Positions 19,970-27,803 of a stretch of 32,805 nucleotides of DNA are shown here, in pieces; position 1 is the first letter of the stretch, and each line of letters starts with the position of its first letter. The DNA is from Lacinutrix sp. (GTDB lineage: Bacteria; Bacteroidota; Bacteroidia; Flavobacteriales; Flavobacteriaceae), in contig NZ_JALZVX010000225.1 in assembly GCF_023299985.1 (NCBI RefSeq), forward strand, positions 1 to 32,805, read 5' to 3'. The notes below the pieces were generated by a model. The model made no database searches, was not told where the DNA came from, and saw nothing but the letters and a program-made list of their open reading frames with translations. Made by a program: the position numbers and the translations under genes.

Positions 19970-22162
19970 GTGAAAAGTCAAATTCGTGCTGCCCTAAAAA
20001 AGTATTTCGGTTTTAGTGAATTCAAAGGATTACAAGAAACCGTTATCGAAAGTATTTTATCCAAAAATAACACATTTGTTATTATGCCAACTGGTGGTGG
20101 AAAATCGTTATGCTATCAGCTTCCTGCGCTTATGCAAGAAGGAACAGCTATTGTTGTTTCTCCACTAATTGCATTAATGAAAAACCAAGTAGATGCCATT
20201 CGTGGTATTTCAGACCAACATGGTGTTGCTCATGTTTTAAATTCGTCTTTAAATAAAACGGAAATAAAACAGGTTAAAGAAGACATAACAAACGGCATAA
20301 CAAAACTGCTTTACGTTGCTCCAGAATCACTTACAAAAGAAGAAAACGTAGAGTTTCTACGTACTGTAAAAATTTCTTTTATGGCTGTGGATGAAGCGCA
20401 CTGTATTAGTGAATGGGGACACGACTTTAGACCAGAATATAGAAATTTACGTGCAATAATTCAACGTATTGGTGATAATATTCCAATTATAGGTCTTACT
20501 GCAACAGCAACACCAAAAGTACAAGAAGATATTCTTAAAAATTTAGGAATGAGCGATGCTACAACTTTTAAAGCATCGTTTAATAGACCGAATTTATATT
20601 ACGAAATTCGACCGAAGACTAAAAATGTAGATTCAGATATTATTCGTTTTGTAAAACAAAATGAAGGAAAAACTGGAATTGTATATTGTTTAAGTAGAAA
20701 ACGTGTTACAGAATTAGCACAAGTTTTACAAGTAAATGGTATTAAAGCCTTGCCTTATCATGCTGGTTTAGATGCTAAAACTAGAGCAAAGCATCAAGAC
20801 ATGTTTTTAATGGAAGATGTAGATGTTATTGTTGCTACCATTGCTTTTGGAATGGGAATAGATAAACCAGACGTACGTTTTGTAATCCATCATGATATTC
20901 CAAAAAGTATAGAAAGTTATTATCAAGAAACTGGTCGAGCAGGAAGAGATGGAGGAGAAGGCCATTGTTTAGCTTACTATGCCTATAAAGACATTGAAAA
21001 ACTTGAAAAGTTTATGTCTGGAAAACCAGTTGCCGAACAAGAAATTGGTCATGCACTTTTACAAGAAGTTGTAGCTTATTGCGAGACGTCTATTTCTAGG
21101 CGGAAATTTATTTTACATTATTTTGGTGAAGCGTTCGACAACGAAACTGGAGGAGGAGGAGATATGGACGATAATATGCGCCATCCTAAAAAGCAAAATG
21201 AAGCAAAAAACGAGGTTACTATACTTTTAGAAATAGTTAAAGCTACTAATGCAACTTATAAATCTAAAGATTTAGTAAGTGTTATTACTGGAACTTCTAA
21301 CGCAATGATTAGTTCTCACAAAACAGATAGTCAGCCCTATTTTGGAAATGGAAGTCATCAAGATAAAAGATATTGGATGGCATTACTGCGTCAAGTTTTG
21401 GTTGCAGGCTATCTTAAAAAAGATATAGAAACCTATGGTGTTGTTAAGTTAACAGATTTAGGGAAAGCTTATATTAATAAGCCGACTTCGTTTATGATGA
21501 CCGAAGACCATACCTTCGACGATTCTCACGACAATAACATTGTTGCAACATCTAAAGGTGGTGGAGCAGTTGTAGATGAGGCGCTTATGACAATGTTAAA
21601 AGTACTCAGGAAAACGAATGCTAAAAAACTTGGAGTACCTCCTTTTGTTATTTTTCAAGATCCTTCTTTAGAGGATATGGCATTAAAATATCCCATTACT
21701 GTTGCAGAGTTATCTAATGTTCATGGTGTTGGAGAAGGTAAAGCTAAAAAATACGGTAAAGACTTTGTTGCTTTAATCGATAAATACGTTGAAGAAAACG
21801 AGATCATGAGACCAGACGATTTTATCGTTAAATCTACAGGTACTAATTCTGGTTTAAAATTATATATTATTCAAAATGTGGATAGAAAATTACCTTTAAC
21901 AGATATCTCATCTGCAAAAGGAATGCAAATGGTAGATTTTATAAAAGAAATGGAAGCCATTGTCTTTTCTGGTACTAAGCTTAATATTAATTATTGGATT
22001 GACGATTTATTAGACGAAGACCAACAAGAAGAGCTTCATGATTATTTTATGGAATCTGAAACAGATAAAATAGACGTTGCCATAGATGAGTTTGATGGTG
22101 ATTACGATGACGAAGAATTACGTCTCTATCGTATTAAGTTTATTAGTGAGGTTGCTAATTAG
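19970..22162 (+). CDS. recQ: ATP-dependent DNA helicase RecQ (GTG start)
   Basis: FVIMPTGGGKSLCYQLPAL, DEAHCISEWGHDFRPEY, QETGRAGRDG, HRDC-like C-terminal region. Confidence 0.96.
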   Translation: MKSQIRAALKKYFGFSEFKGLQETVIESILSKNNTFVIMPTGGGKSLCYQLPALMQEGTAIVVSPLIALMKNQVDAIRGISDQHGVAHVLNSSLNKTEIKQVKEDITNGITKLLYVAPESLTKEENVEFLRTVKISFMAVDEAHCISEWGHDFRPEYRNLRAIIQRIGDNIPIIGLTATATPKVQEDILKNLGMSDATTFKASFNRPNLYYEIRPKTKNVDSDIIRFVKQNEGKTGIVYCLSRKRVTELAQVLQVNGIKALPYHAGLDAKTRAKHQDMFLMEDVDVIVATIAFGMGIDKPDVRFVIHHDIPKSIESYYQETGRAGRDGGEGHCLAYYAYKDIEKLEKFMSGKPVAEQEIGHALLQEVVAYCETSISRRKFILHYFGEAFDNETGGGGDMDDNMRHPKKQNEAKNEVTILLEIVKATNATYKSKDLVSVITGTSNAMISSHKTDSQPYFGNGSHQDKRYWMALLRQVLVAGYLKKDIETYGVVKLTDLGKAYINKPTSFMMTEDHTFDDSHDNNIVATSKGGGAVVDEALMTMLKVLRKTNAKKLGVPPFVIFQDPSLEDMALKYPITVAELSNVHGVGEGKAKKYGKDFVALIDKYVEENEIMRPDDFIVKSTGTNSGLKLYIIQNVDRKLPLTDISSAKGMQMVDFIKEMEAIVFSGTKLNINYWIDDLLDEDQQEELHDYFMESETDKIDVAIDEFDGDYDDEELRLYRIKFISEVAN

Positions 22163-22303
22163 GTAAGTAGGCAATATTCAGTAAGCAGTTTACGGTCAAT
22201 AATCTCAACACAATAAGGCAATAGTAATAATAAATAGGTGAGTATTTAAAGTAATCAAGCAACAGTATCTTTTCCTTTGGAAAAGAGTCAGAAAAGAATA
22301 AGT

Positions 22304-22741
22304 TTATTTTTTATAAATTGAAAAAACATGCTCCTCTTTTTTTATAAAGAGCGTAAGCGTCTTAACGTTTGATCGTTTTATTTTATCAACGTCATTTTTT
22401 TCTATTTGAAAATCTATTTTCGTCACATAACCTTCAAGTGGACTAGCAGGTTCAGATTCGAACTCAGGCATATCAGCATTTAGTTTTAAATTATAATCGC
22501 TGCCTTCAACTTCTAACGTCGCACCATTTTTAGTTTTTACTTTTAAACGACCTACAATAAAGGTTTGTAAATAATAATAGCCTCCTAATTCATTATACCC
22601 AACAAACATAACATTATTATTAGATATTGCTAAAGGTTCGTCTTTACTAGAGTTTATTATAGTTTCAATGTAATTATCATCGGTTGTATTGTCTTCATTT
22701 TTTTTATTACCAAATAGTTTTCCAAAAACTCCCATAGTCAC
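22304..22741 (-). CDS. Hypothetical protein
   Basis: 145-aa ORF, acidic N-terminus then beta-rich region; intact and convergent to recQ. Confidence 0.65.
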   Translation of the reverse strand: MTMGVFGKLFGNKKNEDNTTDDNYIETIINSSKDEPLAISNNNVMFVGYNELGGYYYLQTFIVGRLKVKTKNGATLEVEGSDYNLKLNADMPEFESEPASPLEGYVTKIDFQIEKNDVDKIKRSNVKTLTLFIKKEEHVFSIYKK

Positions 22742-22843
22742 TTTTAATTTATTTCAAATCTAATAAAATTCATCTAAAAGAGGAATAAAAATCAGACTTG
22801 AAAAAAAATGTTACCACATTACTTAAAATTTTCAACTTCTTCC

Positions 22844-22851
22844 TATCTTTG
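22844..22851 (+). promoter_or_regulatory. Putative -7 box TATCTTTG for the PPIase gene
   Basis: Perfect TAnnTTTG 23 nt before ATG 22874. Confidence 0.5.
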
Positions 22852-22873
22852 CACCTCATTAAAAAACAAGACA

Positions 22874-23806
22874 ATGCAAGACGGTTTATACGCAAAATTT
22901 AACACAAATAAAGGGACTATTTTAGTAAATCTAGAATTTGAAAAAACACCTGGAACAGTAGGTAATTTTGTTGCTTTAGCAGAAGGAAACATGGAAAACT
23001 CAGCTAAACCTCAAGGAACACCTTATTATGATGGTTTAAAATTCCACAGAGTAATTGCAGATTTTATGGTGCAAGGTGGTTGCCCTCAAGGTGCAGGAAC
23101 TGGAAGTCCAGGATATAAGTTTGACGATGAGTTTCATCCAGATTTAAAGCATGATAAGCCAGGTATTTTATCTATGGCAAACTCTGGACCTGGAACAAAT
23201 GGAAGTCAGTTTTTTATAACACACGTTCCTACAGATTGGTTAGATGGTAACCATACAGTTTTTGGAAATGTAATAGAAGGACAAGACGTTGTAGATGCAA
23301 TTGCGCAAGACGACAATATTGACACTTTAGAAATTGTAAGAGTAGGAGCAGATGCTGAGAAATTTAATGCTATTGAAGCATTTAGAACTTTTGAAGGTGC
23401 ACGCGAAAAGAGAATAGCAGAAGAGAGAGCAGCAAAAGCAGCAGAATTAGATAAGTATTCTGCAGGTTTCGAGCAAACAGAAAGCGGTTTACGATACCAA
23501 ATCCTTCAAAAAGGAGATGGTGCTCAAGCAGAAAAAGGCCAAACTGTTTCTGTACATTATAAAGGTAGTTTAACAGATGGTACTGTTTTCGATTCTTCAT
23601 ACAAACGCAACGAACCAATAGACTTTCCGTTAGGAATGGGACAAGTAATTGCTGGTTGGGACGAAGGAATAAGTTTACTTAAAGTAGGAGATAAGGCACG
23701 TTTTGTAATACCTAGCGATTTAGGTTATGGTTCTAGAGGAGCAGGAGGAGCAATTCCACCAGATGCAACTTTAATTTTCGATGTAGAACTTATGAAGGTA
23801 AGTTAG
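22874..23806 (+). CDS. Dual-domain peptidyl-prolyl isomerase: N-terminal cyclophilin, C-terminal FKBP
   Basis: Cyclophilin [17 protein letters not shown]...[112 protein letters not shown]. Confidence 0.93.
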   Translation: MQDGLYAKFNTNKGTILVNLEFEKTPGTVGNFVALAEGNMENSAKPQGTPYYDGLKFHRVIADFMVQGGCPQGAGTGSPGYKFDDEFHPDLKHDKPGILSMANSGPGTNGSQFFITHVPTDWLDGNHTVFGNVIEGQDVVDAIAQDDNIDTLEIVRVGADAEKFNAIEAFRTFEGAREKRIAEERAAKAAELDKYSAGFEQTESGLRYQILQKGDGAQAEKGQTVSVHYKGSLTDGTVFDSSYKRNEPIDFPLGMGQVIAGWDEGISLLKVGDKARFVIPSDLGYGSRGAGGAIPPDATLIFDVELMKVS

Positions 23807-23842
23807 ATAACCTTTTTTTGTAAAAAAAAGTATGAATCGCTT

Positions 23843-23862
23843 ATCTCCACGAAAGTGGAGAT
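23843..23862. repeat. Perfect hairpin ATCTCCAC-GAAA-GTGGAGAT
   Basis: 8-bp stem with GAAA tetraloop directly downstream of the PPIase gene. Confidence 0.7.
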
Positions 23863-23907
23863 TTAATAAAATAATAAATTACTTTTTTAAGTAACAAATA
23901 CGATTCT

Positions 23908-23941
23908 AAAACGTCTCATATTGTATATGAGGCGTTTTTTT
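23908..23941 (+). terminator. Rho-independent terminator
   Basis: AACGTCTCATAT-tgt-ATATGAGGCGTT followed by T tract; 12-bp stem with one G-T wobble. Confidence 0.85.
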
Positions 23942-23992
23942 ATGCGCAACATTTAGTATTTTTATACCACAAACTAATTAAACTAACCAAAA

Positions 23993-24697
23993 ATGAAAAT
24001 AAAGCACTTTTTTTACGTACTATTTTTAATGCTAATGATGGCTTGCGGTAAGACTGCAGACTATACAACAGAATTTATAAAAGAGACTTCAGGAAGCTAT
24101 TTATTTAATGCAAATGAAGTTATAGAAGTTTATTTTGAAAATAATGAACTCTTTTTAAAATGGAGAGGAGCCGAAAAAATAGAACCTATATACTTAGGAG
24201 ATAACACCTATTTTATAAAGGAAATGAATAAAAAAATAGCCTTTGTTAAGCCAGCTGGTTCGCAAAATTATGTAATTTCTGAAATTCCTGAAGATGATGC
24301 TGAAGATAAAGGGAAAGAAGAAGTGAATTATAAAAAATTACCAGACTCTGCAAAAGTAGCTAGTGATTATTTAAAAGATAAGGAATACGATAAAGCTTTA
24401 GAAGGTTATTTAGCAATACAAAAAGAAGATTCTAATAGTGGATTTTTAAATCAATACGATATTAATAGATTTGGAAATCAATATTTAAAAGATGAAAACT
24501 ATAAAGATGCTATTGAAGTTTTTAAATTAAATTCTAAAATACATCCAAAAAGTGATAATGTTTACTCTAGTTTAGCAAATGCTTATGCTAAAAATGGTGA
24601 TAGTTTACAAGCTTATAATAACTACAAAATTGCTTTAAAATACAATACTGGAAACCGAAGTGCTAAAAAGTTTATTAGCGTTTATGATAAGAAATAA
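23993..24697 (+). CDS. Tetratricopeptide-repeat lipoprotein
   Basis: Lipobox MKIKHFFYVLFLMLMMAC; C-terminal TPR-like SDNVYSSLANAYAKNGDSLQAYNNYKIALKYN. Confidence 0.8.
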   Translation: MKIKHFFYVLFLMLMMACGKTADYTTEFIKETSGSYLFNANEVIEVYFENNELFLKWRGAEKIEPIYLGDNTYFIKEMNKKIAFVKPAGSQNYVISEIPEDDAEDKGKEEVNYKKLPDSAKVASDYLKDKEYDKALEGYLAIQKEDSNSGFLNQYDINRFGNQYLKDENYKDAIEVFKLNSKIHPKSDNVYSSLANAYAKNGDSLQAYNNYKIALKYNTGNRSAKKFISVYDKK

Positions 24698-24708
24698 TTA
24701 GTGTTGTT

Positions 24709-24833
24709 ACTTCGAGTGATTTCGAGTTATCGAAAAAAAAACATATTTTGATTGAAGATGCCAAAGCATAGCTTTTAGAAATTGTATCGAGAAGTTTTGA
24801 TGACGAATAATGGATTCCTGCCTTCGCAGGAAT
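24709..24833. repeat. Composite dispersed-repeat-like intergenic sequence with perfect palindrome
   Basis: ATTCCTGC-CTTC-GCAGGAAT (24814-24833) preceded by TTCGAG...TATCGAGAAG motifs. Confidence 0.55.
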
Positions 24834-24852
24834 AACAAGCTAAACTAAAGTA

Positions 24853-25400
24853 ATGACAAACCAAGAACTAGAAAATAGAAAATACCCAATTGGAAAATTC
24901 CATTGTCCAAAAGAAATTACAGAAGAACATATTAGTCAATGGATTTCTATTCTAGAGGCACTTCCAACTCGTTTAGAAACTCTAGTTAAAAATCTTAATA
25001 ACCAACAACTCGATACAGCTTACAGACCAAAAGGTTGTACAATAAGGCAAGTTGTACACCACATTAGCGAGATAGCCACAACAACAGTTATACACGTTTT
25101 AAATGGGCAATTACAGAAGATAATCCAGTAATTAAAGCTTAGGATGAAAACGCTTGGTCTCAGCTACACGATTATAGAGAGGTGATTGAAAACTCATTAT
25201 TACTCATTAAAGTAATACATGCAAAATTGGTGCACTTTGTAAAAGGTTTAGCTTTTGAATATTTAAAACGAACTTTTATCCATCCAGATGGTAATAAATT
25301 TGTTACTTTAAACGAGAATTTAGGTGTTTATGCTTGGCAAAGTAACCATCATTATGCACATATTAAGCGATTAACGGAAAGGGAAGGTTGGGAGTATTAA
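24853..25400 (+). pseudogene. DinB/YfiT-type (putative metal-dependent hydrolase / bacillithiol S-transferase-like) pseudogene
   Basis: Frame 1 YPIGKFHCPKEIT...RQVVHHISE continues in another frame as NNSYTRFKWAITEDNPVIKA*DENAWSQLHDYREVIEN...RTFIHPDGNKF...YAWQSNHHYAHI; a +2 nt frameshift near 25072 and an in-frame TAG at 25140-25142. Confidence 0.85.
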
Positions 25401-25437
25401 AAAAACATTTTTTTAAATTTTAAAGTTCGAAATCCTT

Positions 25438-25647
25438 ATAACGCCTGAGCTATGAAAAGTAAGGGAGTAAACTAGCGTTTACTTTCCGCCACGCACATAG
25501 CAAAGTCTTTTTGTTTTGTTTTGTTTTGTTTTATCTTTTTTGTTTAAAGCAAAATCCCAAAGATTTTGCGGACATCATAAAAATACACAAACCATTCGAT
25601 TAAGCCCAAAGCCCTTATTTTTTATAGGTTTTGTTGTAGTGCGTTAT
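25438..25647. repeat. Hairpin-rich 210-bp segment bounded by ATAACGC/GCGTTAT; attC-like recombination site candidate
   Basis: ATAACGC 25438-25444 and GCGTTAT 25641-25647; internal GCTATG/CATAGC, AGTAAAC-TAGC-GTTTACT, GCAAAATC/GATTTTGC stems. Confidence 0.5.
25507..25533. repeat. TTTTG pentanucleotide microsatellite
   Basis: tttttgttttgttttgttttgtttt, about four to five TTTTG units. Confidence 0.85.
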
Positions 25648-26618
25648 TTTCCTCTCAATTTATTTAATTCCAAGTAATGGTTATTAAACATCTCTGCTTC
25701 TTCTTTGTCCTTGAAGCTCAAAATTTTCCACTTCTTTTCCTCAATATTATACGAGTTGTCTAACCATCCGCTAAAAATTTCTCTTATGGTTATATAAGTC
25801 ACAATGCCTTCTTTAAATGGATTGCTGATTGCTACACCTTTCCAAATTTCTTTTAGATTTTCGTTGTCTAATACCTTTAAATACATGCCACCTTTAAGGT
25901 TTTCGTTCTCAATAAAATGCCAGTAATCTTCTTTATTACTTATTAAATCACATTTAATCTGCGTTTCAACAATCTTCTTATTAGCTAACTCTACTTTTTC
26001 CCTCGCGTCCATTCTTTTTTGAACTTCACTTGCCTTTTCTGGTAAATGGCGTACAATGAATTTTTCCCATAATTCAATTGCATTCTCGATTAAATTTCTG
26101 AATAGAAAAATTCGATTGCCATCCTTGTCGTTTATATCGGCTTCGTAAACTACTTTGCCATCAGTAAAAACGTTACTAAACCCAATTCCCATGGGAACTG
26201 CCAATTCGTGACGTATGTCTTCAATTTTTGGGTCAAGATTTGACCTTTTAGATTTGGTTAGGGGATATCCGTGTTTTATTTGATTATCTAAATCAGTAAT
26301 AATTTGAAGACTTAGATTGCCATTAATATAGTCTTCAACTAGCTGTTTGTTCAAACCTTTTTGTGCAATTCCTTTTTTGAGGTTGTCTTTCAAATTTGCA
26401 AGGTTGTCCAGAATTGTATTTATTTCGATTTGCGCCTCAAGAGTTTCATTTTCCGTTATTTGGCCTCCTCCGAAAGATATTCTTATTAATTCCTTACCAT
26501 CTTTATCTATTATTTTTTCCTCAGTGGTGACGCCTTTTTTAATTTCTTTGTATGCCAAATAAGGCTCTACCGATTTGAAGAGTACTTTAATTCTATAATC
26601 TATGTCGTTAAACTTCAT
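25644..26618 (-). CDS. Hypothetical accessory protein in a cassette-like unit
   Basis: 324-aa intact ORF, no family recognised; flanked by 15-bp inverted repeats GTTGTARTGCRTTAT (25633-25647 and 26623-26637). Confidence 0.75.
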   Translation of the reverse strand: MKFNDIDYRIKVLFKSVEPYLAYKEIKKGVTTEEKIIDKDGKELIRISFGGGQITENETLEAQIEINTILDNLANLKDNLKKGIAQKGLNKQLVEDYINGNLSLQIITDLDNQIKHGYPLTKSKRSNLDPKIEDIRHELAVPMGIGFSNVFTDGKVVYEADINDKDGNRIFLFRNLIENAIELWEKFIVRHLPEKASEVQKRMDAREKVELANKKIVETQIKCDLISNKEDYWHFIENENLKGGMYLKVLDNENLKEIWKGVAISNPFKEGIVTYITIREIFSGWLDNSYNIEEKKWKILSFKDKEEAEMFNNHYLELNKLRGK

Positions 26619-26801
26619 TTTTATAATGCATTACAACGTATTATCTGATATGAAATCGTTTTAATGTTTTATATCAGAAGTTATAATAATTTCGAAGTTA
26701 TAAGATTTTTTCGACAAAGTCAAGTCAATTTCTAAACCTAATGAAGATACTTTTTAACTTTTGTGTTTGTAAGACTTATACAACTTACCTATATTTAACA
26801 C

Positions 26802-27137
26802 ATGAGCAATACCATTCAATTCGACGATTTTACTAAAGTAGATATTAGAGTAGGCACAATAATAGAAGTTAACGATTTTCCAGAGGCTAAAAATCCAGCG
26901 TATCAATTAACTATAGATTTTGGAGATTTAGGTGTTAAAAAGTCTTCAGCACAAATAACAACGCTTTATAAAAAAGAAGACTTGTTAAACAAGCAAATTC
27001 TTGCCGTTGTTAATTTTCCAAAGAAGCAAATAGGTAAATTTATGAGTGAATGTTTAGTGCTTGGCGCAGTAGATGGAAAGCAAGTTACTTTGTTAAATCC
27101 TGAAATTCCTGTTAAAAACGGAACTACTGTTTCTTAA
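26802..27137 (+). CDS. csaA: tRNA-binding domain protein, CsaA-like
   Basis: FTKVDIRVGTIIEVNDFPEAKNPAYQLTIDFGDLGVKKSSAQIT; CLVLGAVDG. Confidence 0.92.
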   Translation: MSNTIQFDDFTKVDIRVGTIIEVNDFPEAKNPAYQLTIDFGDLGVKKSSAQITTLYKKEDLLNKQILAVVNFPKKQIGKFMSECLVLGAVDGKQVTLLNPEIPVKNGTTVS

Positions 27138-27196
27138 TAAGTTATTATTTTAAGCTTTAATTATTGCATTAATGGCAGTAAAATTACAGCAAAGAA

Positions 27197-27224
27197 AAAC
27201 ATTATTTCGTAAGAAATAGTGTTT
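27197..27224. terminator. Hairpin between convergent genes, possible bidirectional terminator
   Basis: AAACATTATTTC-GTAA-GAAATAGTGTTT, near-perfect 12-bp stem with one wobble. Confidence 0.55.
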
Positions 27225-27263
27225 GTTATTTAAAAGCAAATAGCCAAAGGCTAAAAGCTAACT

Positions 27264-27701
27264 CTATATATCGTCGAAATCTACATCTGTAAATCTGCTT
27301 TCTGCTGCAGTGCTTGTATTAGTTTCTACATTACTTGCTTCAGGTGTTTCTGTAGCAACCTCTTTTGAAACTGTTTCAATTGGTGCAGGAGTATCGTACT
27401 CTTTTTTGAAATCTTTTTGATGACGATCGCTTATTACTTCATCTCCTTTTTCAGTAATAATATAATCTGTCATTTCTTTTAAAATGTCGTTAAACTCATT
27501 AAAATCTTCTTTGTATAAATAGATTTTATGCTTCTTGTAGTGAAACGAGCCATCATCATTTGTAAACTTTTTACTCTCAGTAATAGTTAAGTAGTAATCA
27601 CCTGCTTTTGTAGCGCGAACATCAAAAAAATAGGTGCGTCTGCCAGCTCTTAAAACTTTAGAATAAATTTCCTCTTTCTCCATCATCTCGTTATTGTGCA
27701 T
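27264..27701 (-). CDS. DUF3276 family (PUR-alpha-like nucleic-acid-binding) protein
   Basis: KEEIYSKVLRAGRRTYFFDVRATKAGDYYLTITESKK...HKIYLYKEDFNEF. Confidence 0.9.
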   Translation of the reverse strand: MHNNEMMEKEEIYSKVLRAGRRTYFFDVRATKAGDYYLTITESKKFTNDDGSFHYKKHKIYLYKEDFNEFNDILKEMTDYIITEKGDEVISDRHQKDFKKEYDTPAPIETVSKEVATETPEASNVETNTSTAAESRFTDVDFDDI

Positions 27702-27803
27702 AATTTTAATTTATTGTTATTGTCTTTCAAAAATATAAAAAAAATAAAACCATGCAACATTTTAAGGTTTTTCTTTTAAACGAATTCTTAAACCACTTTT
27801 TAA

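Noticed and set aside
25438-25647. CRISPR array or simple intrinsic terminator
   Set aside because: No regularly spaced direct repeats; the structure is nested palindromes with complementary ends and is too large for a terminator.
24700-26800. Transposon or integrase gene near the accessory island
   Set aside because: No transposase, tyrosine recombinase or serine recombinase motif in any supplied ORF, so an IS or full integron call is not supported.
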